This document shows positions 1 through 6,759 of a DNA stretch of 39,340 bases, in pieces. Both the position numbers and the translations under genes were made by a program. This stretch comes from Deltaproteobacteria bacterium (lineage in GTDB: Bacteria > Desulfobacterota > GWC2-55-46), in the NCBI GenBank assembly GCA_016234855.1, contig JACRNO010000011.1, positions 1 through 39,340 on the forward strand. Reading direction: 5' to 3'. Position 1 is the stretch's first letter, and each line of letters begins with the position of its first letter. The notes below the pieces were generated by a model that was not told where the DNA came from, searched no databases, and saw only the letters and a program-made list of their open reading frames with translations.

Positions 1-208
1 TAGTAGTAATATAGACGATAAAAAACCGACAACACTTGACTGAAGCGCAGGTTGCTGAAGATTAAACTGAACGTCGAATGCAAACGCCACTGGATCGCTC
101 TGGTCAGGGGCGAGTATTGCGATGTGGTTGGATGAAGGGCTTTATTGAGAAAAGGAGGGGGCAAAATATGATGCAACTATCCCGGTTAACAACAGCAGGG
201 AGTAAGCC

Positions 209-1270
209 ATGAGCTATGTTCAGGATCCCCACAAACAGATTGGGTATCTCCAGCAATGCTTGTCGAGTGACAAGAAGCCACTTGGACTTTTTATGGGGGC
301 AGGTTGCCCCATGGCTATAAAGCCTGACGGCGGAAACGGCTTGCCGTTGATTCCAGACATTGCAGGGATTACTAAGGTTGTGCGCAATCAACTGTCAACA
401 TCCGAGGCGCACAAAACGATTTTGGAAACCGTTGAGGGCCATTTTAAGAAGGACGACCGTAACGACATGAATGTGGAGGACATGTTAAGTCATATCCGTG
501 CCTTACGCGCCGTGGCTGGCAAGGACAAGGTGCGCGACTTATCTGCAGAGGAATTGGATAAACTTGACAAAGAGGTCTGTGAGCTCATCCTTAAGTTAGT
601 CGATAAGGTGCTCCCCATTGAGACGCCATACCATCGTATCGCTGCATGGGTGGATGCCATCGGACGCGAGAGGCCGGTTGAGATATTCACGACGAACTAC
701 GATCTATTGATGGAACAGGCTTTTGAATACCGTCGTGTTCCGTACTTTGATGGCTTTGCTGGAGCCTGCAAGCCCTTCTTCGACCTTCGGGCAATGGAAG
801 AAGATATGCTCCCACCGCGCTGGGCGCGTCTCTGGAAACTTCACGGTTCGATTAACTGGCATCAAGTGGTGGACAAAGGTGTATTTCGTGGCACGACCAA
901 CGAAGAAGAAGGCTCGAAGCGCGTTATCCATCCCTCGCACCTAAAATATGAAGAAAGTAGGCGGATGCCTTACCTCGCCATGATTGATAGACTGAGGGCA
1001 TTTTTGAAGCAACCTACTGCCACTCTTGTTCTTTGCGGTTATTCCTTCCGCGATCAGCACATCAACGAAGTGATTCTGCAAGGCCTTCAAAGCACTCAAA
1101 CAGCAATTGCGTTTGCGTTGTTTTTCGATAATATCGACCAATACTCGCAGGCGGTTAAACTCGCCTGTGAGCGCTCAAACCTCAGTATCTTAGCAAGGGA
1201 TGGTGCAGTCATTAGTGGCCGTATAAACAAGTGGCCTGAAAAAGGCGCCGAGAATGTGGACCCCGATTGA
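209..1270 (+). CDS. SIR2-like domain protein of a SIR2-HerA anti-phage system
   Basis: A 353-residue protein with the hallmarks of the SIR2_2-type NAD-binding fold: a glycine-rich GAG near residues 30-32, TTNYD at 161-165 with the conserved Asn163, KLHGSINW with His212, and GYSFRDQHIN from about 277. In defence systems this fold hydrolyses NAD+ on phage infection. Paired with a HerA ATPase it forms the SIR2-HerA (Nezha) system, where both proteins assemble into one large complex. A HerA-type ATPase gene lies 116 bases downstream, bridged by a small overlapping ORF, which supports this assignment. The start ATG follows a GGGAG ribosome site (about 200-204). No signal peptide is seen. The 208 bases before it carry no recognisable gene. 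Confidence 0.88.
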   Translation: MSYVQDPHKQIGYLQQCLSSDKKPLGLFMGAGCPMAIKPDGGNGLPLIPDIAGITKVVRNQLSTSEAHKTILETVEGHFKKDDRNDMNVEDMLSHIRALRAVAGKDKVRDLSAEELDKLDKEVCELILKLVDKVLPIETPYHRIAAWVDAIGRERPVEIFTTNYDLLMEQAFEYRRVPYFDGFAGACKPFFDLRAMEEDMLPPRWARLWKLHGSINWHQVVDKGVFRGTTNEEEGSKRVIHPSHLKYEESRRMPYLAMIDRLRAFLKQPTATLVLCGYSFRDQHINEVILQGLQSTQTAIAFALFFDNIDQYSQAVKLACERSNLSILARDGAVISGRINKWPEKGAENVDPD

Positions 1271-1397
1271 CCCAACAAACGTGAATAGTAAACAAACGGC
1301 GGAGTTCCGGCTGGGGGATTTTGCTGTTTTTGGGGAATTCTTACACGAACTGATCGGCGATACACGCCAGTCGATGGAGATATCAAATGCCAAATAG
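1254..1397 (+). CDS. Small 47-residue ORF overlapping the SIR2 and HerA genes
   Basis: An ATG at 1254 lies 17 bases inside the end of the SIR2 gene and is preceded by AAAGG at about 1241-1245. The frame runs 47 codons to TAG at 1395-1397, 11 bases inside the HerA gene. The product is acidic and fairly hydrophobic in its middle (GDFAVFGEFLHELIGD). It fills exactly the gap between the two defence genes, and both junctions overlap in the way of translationally coupled genes. I do not recognise the sequence. It may be a third component or inhibitor of the SIR2-HerA complex, a leader that couples translation from SIR2 to HerA, or a chance ORF. Described SIR2-HerA systems are usually two genes, so its reality is uncertain. 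Confidence 0.45.
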   Translation: MWTPIDPTNVNSKQTAEFRLGDFAVFGEFLHELIGDTRQSMEISNAK

Positions 1398-3255
1398 CCC
1401 TACATATCTTGGAACAGTCCAGGACGTCCAAGGGGCGACTATCAGTATCGCTTTGGACAAGGATACGGTGTCAGGGCTGGCTTTTATTGATGGTCATGGT
1501 TATCGCATTGGCCAGATAGGAAGCTTCGTTCGCATTTCCATCGGGTTTATCGACCTTTTTGGGATTGTATCCCAAGTTGGTGCGGGTGCTGTCCCAGAGG
1601 CGTTGGTCAATATTGAACCTTATGGTTACCGATGGATGAAAGTACAGTTGATCGGTGAGGGGCAACGTAGGGGTGAGTTTAAGCGAGGCATCTCACAATA
1701 CCCGACCATTGGCGATGAAGCTCATCTTGTAACCGAGATGGATTTAACCCGCATCTACGGCAGACCGGATGCTCCAAATTTTGTAAAGGTAGGCAGCCTT
1801 GCGAGCGCTGAATCCATTCCTGCTCTGATAGATATTGATCGGCTTGTCACCAGACACAGCGCGGTTGTTGGAACGACCGGAGCAGGCAAGTCTACGACCG
1901 TCGCCAACCTTCTCGTGTCTCTCTCCGACCCTGATAGGTATCCCTCGGCACGAATTATTATTTTGGACATACATGGCGAATACCACGCCGCCTTGAATGA
2001 TCGCGCAACGATATTCCGAGTCAATGCAGACGAGGCACGAGGCGAGCAGCCGCTGTTCATCCCGTACTGGGCTTTGAGTCTTGATGAACTTCTTCGTGTA
2101 ACGCCATTCAGGGGAATAAACGATGCCGACCGTGCCGCGTTGGTCGAGAAGGTTAAGTACTTGAAGCTCGCCTCTCTTCAAGCACAGGTGCGTAATGGCG
2201 TAACAGCCGACACCATGACGGTGGATACGCCAATCCCGTTCAGCATTCACCGTCTCTGGTATGAATTGCACCGCTATGTCTGTTCCACGCACACAGCTCC
2301 ATCCGCCAATCAAAACGAGAGCACGGAGGCCATTGAGCCTGGGTCGAATGGTCAACCGATGCTTGGCGACATCATGGGGGCGAACCCGCCGCGGTACCGC
2401 CCGATTACATCGGGCGGTACCAACCGTGTCTACCTGAGCGGTGCGTCACTCAATATCCGACGCCAGATTATAGCCACCGAGTCGCTCCTGCGGGATACGC
2501 GGTATGACTTCATGTTCCGCCCCGGCCCTTGGTGCCCCAACCCGACCCTCCAAAACCTCGACGCTCAACCAGCGCAAGACCTCGATGCTTTAATCAAGTC
2601 TTGGGTGGGCGGCAACAAGCCGATAACCATTCTCGACCTTTCCGGCGTGCCAGTATCCATTCTCATGGACCTTATTGGTGTACTCATCCGCTTGTTGTTC
2701 GATGCTCTTTTCTGGGCGCGATATTTGCCAGAGGGTGGAAGGTCGCGTCCACTGTTATTCGTTCTTGAAGAAGCCCATGCCTATCTTAACTCTGGCAATG
2801 AGGGTGCGGCCTCAATAGCGGCGCGTAGAATCGTAAAAGAAGGTCGGAAATACGGTATTGGCGCGATGATTGTGAGCCAAAGACCTTCGGAGATAGATTC
2901 GACCATTCTATCTCAGTGCGGCACGATGTTCGCCATGCGCTTGGCTAATGCCTCTGACCGTTCGCATGTAACTGGTACGGTCAGCGACAATCTTGAAGGC
3001 CTTTTCAATATGCTGCCCGCCTTGCGAACTGGCGAGGCGATAATTGTGGGTGAAGCAGTGCATTTGCCCTTGCGCGCTCTTATTGATGCCCCTGCCAAGA
3101 ATCGCCGTCCGGACAGCCACGACCCGAAGATTTACGATCCCGCTGCCACTGGCGGTTGGAACCGTCAGAAACAAACCGAGGATTACGCCCGTGTTCTTGA
3201 AAAGTGGCGGAGCGAGAATCCACGAGGCGCAAATAACCCTGGAGGCAACCCATGA
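1387..3255 (+). CDS. HerA-type hexameric ATPase of the SIR2-HerA system
   Basis: A 622-residue HerA/DUF87-family ATPase. The N-terminal about 140 residues form the beta-barrel (HAS-barrel-like) region. Walker A GTTGAGKST is at 162-170 with Lys168, and the Walker B segment LLFVLEEAH has the acidic pair near Glu461-Glu462. Further on are the family's GRKYGIGAMIVSQRP segment and a C-terminal tail rich in Asp, Asn and Pro. Related proteins form hexameric DNA translocases; beside SIR2 they assemble with the NADase and are needed for anti-phage activity. The ATG at 1387 follows GGAGATATCAA and overlaps the end of the small ORF upstream; the stop overlaps the next gene as ATGA. This is consistent with one operon. 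Confidence 0.88.
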   Translation: MPNSPTYLGTVQDVQGATISIALDKDTVSGLAFIDGHGYRIGQIGSFVRISIGFIDLFGIVSQVGAGAVPEALVNIEPYGYRWMKVQLIGEGQRRGEFKRGISQYPTIGDEAHLVTEMDLTRIYGRPDAPNFVKVGSLASAESIPALIDIDRLVTRHSAVVGTTGAGKSTTVANLLVSLSDPDRYPSARIIILDIHGEYHAALNDRATIFRVNADEARGEQPLFIPYWALSLDELLRVTPFRGINDADRAALVEKVKYLKLASLQAQVRNGVTADTMTVDTPIPFSIHRLWYELHRYVCSTHTAPSANQNESTEAIEPGSNGQPMLGDIMGANPPRYRPITSGGTNRVYLSGASLNIRRQIIATESLLRDTRYDFMFRPGPWCPNPTLQNLDAQPAQDLDALIKSWVGGNKPITILDLSGVPVSILMDLIGVLIRLLFDALFWARYLPEGGRSRPLLFVLEEAHAYLNSGNEGAASIAARRIVKEGRKYGIGAMIVSQRPSEIDSTILSQCGTMFAMRLANASDRSHVTGTVSDNLEGLFNMLPALRTGEAIIVGEAVHLPLRALIDAPAKNRRPDSHDPKIYDPAATGGWNRQKQTEDYARVLEKWRSENPRGANNPGGNP

Positions 3256-3461
3256 ATAGAACGCCGGTAAGTTCGTCAAATGTCGCGTCGGTTGGCTACG
3301 ACCAGAGCACCTTGACTCTTGAAGTCGAATTCAACGATGGCTCGGTGTATCAGTATTTCGATGTTTCTGATACAGTGTACCATGAATTGATGCATGCAGG
3401 ATCAATCGGAAGGTTCTTGCACGCGAACATCAAGAACAGGTATAGGTACACAAAGGTGTGA
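3252..3461 (+). CDS. KTSC-domain protein
   Basis: A 69-residue protein matching the KTSC domain nearly end to end: VSSSNVASVGYD at the N-terminus, the TLEVEFNDGSVYQYFDV beta-hairpin region, and a C-terminal segment ending in an Ile-Lys-x-Arg-Tyr pattern. KTSC domains are small and often sit as single genes beside phage or defence genes, or fused to lysyl-tRNA synthetase or nucleases; their biochemical role is not settled. The start overlaps the HerA stop (ATGA), so it is translated from the same message. That coupling makes it a candidate accessory gene of the SIR2-HerA operon, which is an inference. Confidence 0.8.
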   Translation: MNRTPVSSSNVASVGYDQSTLTLEVEFNDGSVYQYFDVSDTVYHELMHAGSIGRFLHANIKNRYRYTKV

Positions 3462-3465
3462 GCGC

Positions 3466-3519
3466 ATGGCTAACCACAAAACCAAGCTTGAACTCACATG
3501 GATAGGCAAGAATGAGTAA
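3466..3519 (+). pseudogene. Remnant of the N-terminus of a type III-like DNA methyltransferase
   Basis: Five bases after the KTSC stop an ATG opens a 17-codon frame, MANHKTKLELTWIGKNE, ending in TAA. The motif TKLELTWIGK(N/D)E is, from memory, the typical start of a family of site-specific DNA methyltransferases (type III Mod-like) that continues with RPxLEPRIL. Here a stop replaces the Arg codon and PRRL follows in frame, after which similarity is lost. It looks like the stub of a restriction-modification gene once coupled to this defence operon. The match is short, so chance resemblance is possible. Confidence 0.5.
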
Positions 3520-3607
3520 CCGAGGAGACTCACGGCGAAGTGATACTGTGAAAGGCCCGACTGCAACGCACATCAATTGTCAGCATAGCGGCTTCTCCCA
3601 CACGACG

Positions 3608-4333
3608 TTAACCCTTCTTTTTCGAGAAGATGAGATTATAAAGTTGTTGCAATTCTTTTTTGGAAAGGTCCCTTATCGACTCCTTGCCGTAGCGTTCCAA
3701 TATATATGCGTCGAGGGATTCCTTTGTCCAGCCCATCTGGTTTCGAGCGGCCGCGAAGATTGCCGCTTGAGTTTTTTTACGCCATTCTTCCTCATCAGTC
3801 CGTTTAAGGCCTTTCTTTAGCCTGCCTACCCACTGCATAAGATACATTTCGGCTTCCTCGAACTGGGCGCGCTTAATCTCCCTGTAATAGGTGGCGCTCA
3901 TCTTTCTGTTCAGGGCATTCCAAATCGCGCCGTAAGTTTTAGGCTTCTTCTTTACCTTCTCCTCAAGCTCCACCACTTCATTGACCAGTTCTTTCAGACG
4001 ATTGGATTGATCGGCAGTGATGTCGGCTGGCCCCGGCTTGTATTGACTGATTCTTTTGATGGTCGTGTTTATGTATTGATCCCGTCCGGCGATATGACTG
4101 TTGATGATGGAGATATGGGTTTTGGGATTGTCCGTCTTTACAAGCTCGTCAAGCGATAGGCCGCCGAGCTCCGCCATTTTCAGAAGAACGTCTATCCCAG
4201 GTAGATTTTCACCCTTCAAATAGCCCTGCAGGCTCGCCCTTGTGACGCCGAGCCTGCTCGCGAGACCTTCCTGGGTGTCTCCCAATTCTTTCAGGAGATG
4301 CTGCAGGTAACTGGTTATCCTTGTGCTTATCAT
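3608..4333 (-). CDS. Phage repressor-type regulator, XRE HTH plus ORF6C-like domain
   Basis: A 241-residue protein read leftward. Residues about 8-60 form an XRE/Cro-type helix-turn-helix (TQEGLASRLGVTRASLQGYLKG). Residues about 100-190 resemble the ORF6C region of phage regulators, beginning ITADQSNRLKELVNEVVELE. The C-terminal end is helical and lysine-rich. No LexA-like Ser/Lys protease domain is visible, so induction would not follow the classic RecA cleavage route. It stands between the defence module and the rightward early genes, the usual cI position, and is divergent from the promoter at 4367-4395, which it probably represses. A TATAAT-like -10 for this gene lies on the minus strand at 4361-4366, without a good -35. 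Confidence 0.75.
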   Translation of the reverse strand: MISTRITSYLQHLLKELGDTQEGLASRLGVTRASLQGYLKGENLPGIDVLLKMAELGGLSLDELVKTDNPKTHISIINSHIAGRDQYINTTIKRISQYKPGPADITADQSNRLKELVNEVVELEEKVKKKPKTYGAIWNALNRKMSATYYREIKRAQFEEAEMYLMQWVGRLKKGLKRTDEEEWRKKTQAAIFAAARNQMGWTKESLDAYILERYGKESIRDLSKKELQQLYNLIFSKKKG

Positions 4334-4366
4334 AAGGCCACCATTATTGCATTTATAAAAATTATA

Positions 4367-4395
4367 TTGACAATGCAGAAAAATCTGCTTATGCT
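4367..4395 (+). promoter_or_regulatory. Rightward early promoter with a palindromic operator
   Basis: TTGACA at 4367-4372 and TATGCT at 4390-4395 are separated by exactly 17 bases, a strong sigma-70 arrangement. Between them lies an inverted repeat, GCAGA-AAAA-TCTGC, at 4375-4388, placed where a bound repressor would block RNA polymerase. The promoter points at the early genes starting at 4598, and the divergent repressor gene starts 34 bases to the left. Repressor binding to this palindrome is an inference. Confidence 0.65.
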
Positions 4396-4550
4396 ATTAT
4401 TATCTTTCCTGAGCGGCTAAGTTTACATTTCTATTTATATCACAGAAAACGCGGGGCTGCAAATAAGAACGGGCTTAGGCAAGAATGAGTCATCAGAATT
4501 TCACGGTAGATAGGGGCGACGGATATACGCGCAGGCCGACGCCTTATCGA

Positions 4551-4575
4551 AGGGGGCCGGATAGTCCGGCCCCCT
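4551..4575 (+). promoter_or_regulatory. GC-rich RNA hairpin in the early leader
   Basis: A perfect 11-bp stem (AGGGGGCCGGA with TCCGGCCCCCT) closes a TAG loop. It is followed by TCATATAAAA instead of a run of T, so it is not a standard intrinsic terminator. It lies 11 bases before the GGAGG ribosome site of the gene at 4598, inside the roughly 200-base early leader. It could stabilise the transcript, control translation or be an antitermination element. Confidence 0.45.
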
Positions 4576-4597
4576 CATATAAAATGGAGGCCTGTGT

Positions 4598-4780
4598 ATG
4601 GCCATGCGTTTTGTTCTGGCAGTCATATTTGTCCTGACCGTGCTCCTTCTAAAAGACATCATCGACGTCTGGAGGGAATGCAAACGGCGGAAGAGGCTCG
4701 ACCTCTACCGTCGGGCTGAACTAATCGGCAGGAAAAGACACGAATTGAGCATCTCGGAGAGGTCGAAGACGCAGTCTTGA
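4598..4780 (+). CDS. Small single-pass membrane protein, first early gene
   Basis: A 60-residue protein with a good ribosome site (GGAGG, 4586-4590). Residues 1-18 form one hydrophobic helix (MAMRFVLAVIFVLTVLLL), followed by a strongly basic cytoplasmic tail (ECKRRKRLDLYRR). No family is recognised. As first gene of the early transcript, about 200 bases from its promoter, it might be a superinfection-exclusion or host-takeover protein, but nothing in the sequence proves this. ATG codons at 4598 and 4604 are both possible starts; the first fits the ribosome site better. Confidence 0.6.
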   Translation: MAMRFVLAVIFVLTVLLLKDIIDVWRECKRRKRLDLYRRAELIGRKRHELSISERSKTQS

Positions 4781-4821
4781 TAAGTGGCATGATTCAGCGG
4801 CAGATCAGGTAGGAGAGACGC

Positions 4822-5598
4822 ATGAACGAGCTTGCGAAAAGGGATAATGGCTTTACGAACATCCAGACGCTCAAGGAGTGGGGCGCGTTCGCCCAGCAGT
4901 CGGGCATAGTCCCGCAGGGGACTTCGCAGCATCAGGCCATGGCGATAATCCAGACGGGCGTCGAGCTCGGCCTTGCGCCCATGCAGTCGCTTCGTTCCAT
5001 GTCCTTCGTGAAGGGCAGACTCGTCATGAGCGTGCAGCTCCAGTTGGCGCTCGCCAGACAAAGGGGCGTCAAGGTCGTGAAGATAGACGAAAAGGACGGC
5101 TACTGCGGCGTTACCCTCGAAAGACAGGGCGAGGAGGTATCCTGCGCATACACTTTACAAGACGCACGCAAGGCGGGGCTCGTCAAGCAGGACGGCAATT
5201 GGGATAAATACCCGAAGCAGATGCTCAGGTGGCGCGCCATCGGCGACGCGCTTCGGCTCCTTGCCCCTGACCTCGTCATGGGGCTCCTTTCTCAGGAGGA
5301 AGCCGAAGGCATCGAAGAATCCGTTACACATTCGCAAGAACCTGAAGCCGGGCCGGAAGAGGCGCAGGCCCCTTCATGCGACGAGACCCCGCCTCCCCCC
5401 GGAAACACAAAGACAACCAACTATAAATTCCTTGAAGCCATGGCTGCCCAGAAAAAAAGGGTTGGTAACGAAACCTACTATGGAGTCCTCGTCGGTAACG
5501 GCTATGAACACGCCAACTTGATAATAGACCGGGATGAGCAGGTTAAAATCTACAATGAGATGTTGGCGCGTCCCGACCTGGCAGGGGTGTCGAGTTGA
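4822..5598 (+). CDS. RecT-family single-strand annealing protein
   Basis: A 258-residue protein resembling RecT/Bet-type phage recombinases. Typical parts are the N-terminal QAMAIIQTGVELGLAPMQSL, the SFVKGRLVMSVQLQLALA segment, the TLQDARKAGLVK motif, and WDKYPKQMLRWRAIGDALR, which precedes the family's conserved aspartate-containing end. RecT proteins anneal complementary single strands during phage recombination and replication. No exonuclease partner such as RecE is recognised next to it. The region after about residue 175 is an acidic, proline-rich linker followed by a small C-terminal domain. The ATG follows GGAGAGACGC, and the stop overlaps the next gene. Confidence 0.8.
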   Translation: MNELAKRDNGFTNIQTLKEWGAFAQQSGIVPQGTSQHQAMAIIQTGVELGLAPMQSLRSMSFVKGRLVMSVQLQLALARQRGVKVVKIDEKDGYCGVTLERQGEEVSCAYTLQDARKAGLVKQDGNWDKYPKQMLRWRAIGDALRLLAPDLVMGLLSQEEAEGIEESVTHSQEPEAGPEEAQAPSCDETPPPPGNTKTTNYKFLEAMAAQKKRVGNETYYGVLVGNGYEHANLIIDRDEQVKIYNEMLARPDLAGVSS

Positions 5599-6353
5599 AG
5601 GGAATCGAAGACCTTAAAATCGCACTAGTCGCAAACGGTGTTGCGAAGAAGTTCATAGCTGAGCATCATTATGCCGTGATCTGCCCGCCCATAACGAAGT
5701 TGTCACTTGGGCTGTTTTCAGGCGACGGCCTCGCGGGCGTTGCGCTGTGGGGTTACGGGACGCGACCAAAGCATACGATAAAGAAGATTTTTCCTTCCCT
5801 CGAAGTGGAAGACTATCTCGAACTCAACCGTCTCTGCGTCCTCGACTCGATGCCAAGGAACACGGAAAGTCGGTTCCTCAGAATGATGGCGGCATACATA
5901 ACGGAGCGCCTACCTTTAGTGAAGCTACTTTACAGCTGGGCTGACGGGCTACGTGGGAAGCCCGGCTACGTGTACCAGGCGTCGAACTGGCTCTACGGCG
6001 GGCATATATGGTCGGAGTTCTACATGACGGGAGACGGCGAGGTAGTACATCCGAGATTCCTCGTCACCCGCTACGGCACGAGGAAGAAATCCTTTACGCA
6101 CGCGCTGGGTCTTAAGAGGATATGCGGCTACCAGTTCAGGTATTGCAGATTTCTCTGCTCGCACAGAGAGAGGAAGGCGTTGTTGAGGGAATCTCCAGTT
6201 GAGTGGTCGCGGCAATACCCCAAGCACAAGGACCTCAAATGGATGATAGACGCGGAGGAGGGCTCAAGGGAGAGCCGCGAGCTTCCCAAGCTCAAGGGGC
6301 CGGTTCGATTCCGGTCCTCCGCTCCACTCTTTGACACGACGGAGGTAGCATGA
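5595..6353 (+). CDS. Mom-like DNA adenine modification protein
   Basis: A 252-residue protein resembling the Mom family (GNAT fold). Conserved parts are the HHYA near the N-terminus, SLGLFSGDGLAGVALWGYG, the ELNRLCVLDSMPRNTESRFL stretch, LLYSWADG, and YQASNWLYGG. Mu Mom converts adenine in DNA to a carbamoylmethyl form that blocks many restriction enzymes; the same role is inferred here. The start codon, apparently TTG, overlaps the end of recT, and the stop overlaps ssb. The last about 34 residues (after KHKDLKWMIDAEE) are encoded by a tRNA-like sequence and do not look like Mom, so the C-terminus has probably been extended or replaced. Confidence 0.75.
   Translation: MKGIEDLKIALVANGVAKKFIAEHHYAVICPPITKLSLGLFSGDGLAGVALWGYGTRPKHTIKKIFPSLEVEDYLELNRLCVLDSMPRNTESRFLRMMAAYITERLPLVKLLYSWADGLRGKPGYVYQASNWLYGGHIWSEFYMTGDGEVVHPRFLVTRYGTRKKSFTHALGLKRICGYQFRYCRFLCSHRERKALLRESPVEWSRQYPKHKDLKWMIDAEEGSRESRELPKLKGPVRFRSSAPLFDTTEVA
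6252..6326 (+). tRNA. tRNA-Gly(CCC)-like gene inside the 3' end of the Mom-like gene
   Basis: The 75 bases fold as a tRNA with encoded CCA. The acceptor stem GCGGAGG/CCTCCGC is perfect, the D stem GGCT(C)/(G)AGCC is perfect, the anticodon stem CGAGC/GCTCA has one mismatch, and the loop TTCCCAA gives anticodon CCC. The T arm GCCGG-TTCGATT-CCGGT is canonical, and the discriminator base is T, as usual for bacterial tRNA-Gly. Deviations are A instead of T at position 8 and a short or irregular D loop. It overlaps the coding frame of the Mom-like gene. It may be a phage-borne tRNA, a degenerate copy, or the scar of an attachment site; the fold itself is clear, its function is not. Confidence 0.65.
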
Positions 6354-6736
6354 TGTCAGGCGTGAACAAAGTAATTCTTCTCGGCAACCTCGGCAAAGAC
6401 CCGGAGATACGCTACACGCCTTCCGGCACAGCGGTTTGCAACTTCTCTGTCGCCACGTCACGCGTTTGGAAAGGCAAAGACGGCGATCGGAAGGAAGAAA
6501 CCGAATGGCACACTATCGTCTGTTTCAACAAGTTGGCTGAGACGTGCGCGGAGTATTTAAAGAAAGGCTTCAAGGTCTTTATCGAGGGGCGCATCAAGAC
6601 CGAGAAGTGGGAGAAGGATGGGGAGGAGCGCCGCGCTATCAAGATATACGCCCAAGCGGTGCAGTTCATGGGCGCAAGAAAGGAAGGACAGACTCATGAG
6701 GCCGGGCCGCAGGACACGGACGACGTGCCGTTTTAA
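6350..6736 (+). CDS. ssb: Single-stranded DNA-binding protein
   Basis: A 128-residue SSB. The OB fold covers residues about 3-108 and contains NKVILLGNLGKDPEIRYTPSG, the WKGKDG loop, EWHTIVCFNKLAE and a GRIKTEKWEKDG segment. A short linker leads to the acidic tip DTDDVPF, the docking peptide for replication and repair proteins. It protects single-stranded phage DNA during replication and RecT-mediated annealing. The GGAGG site at 6341-6345 serves the ATG at 6350, which overlaps the Mom-like stop; an ATG at 6353 is an alternative start. The neighbours (recT, replisome organiser, DnaC-like loader) are the expected replication genes. Confidence 0.95.
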   Translation: MMSGVNKVILLGNLGKDPEIRYTPSGTAVCNFSVATSRVWKGKDGDRKEETEWHTIVCFNKLAETCAEYLKKGFKVFIEGRIKTEKWEKDGEERRAIKIYAQAVQFMGARKEGQTHEAGPQDTDDVPF

Positions 6737-6759
6737 AGCCGGGGACGGATAGGTGAGTA

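Noticed and set aside
3503-4490. 15-bp direct repeat TAGGCAAGAATGAGT at 3503-3517 and 4476-4490 as attachment sites around the repressor gene
   Set aside because: A 15-bp exact repeat is near the chance level for a window of this size, and the enclosed segment has no integrase; recorded only as a curiosity.
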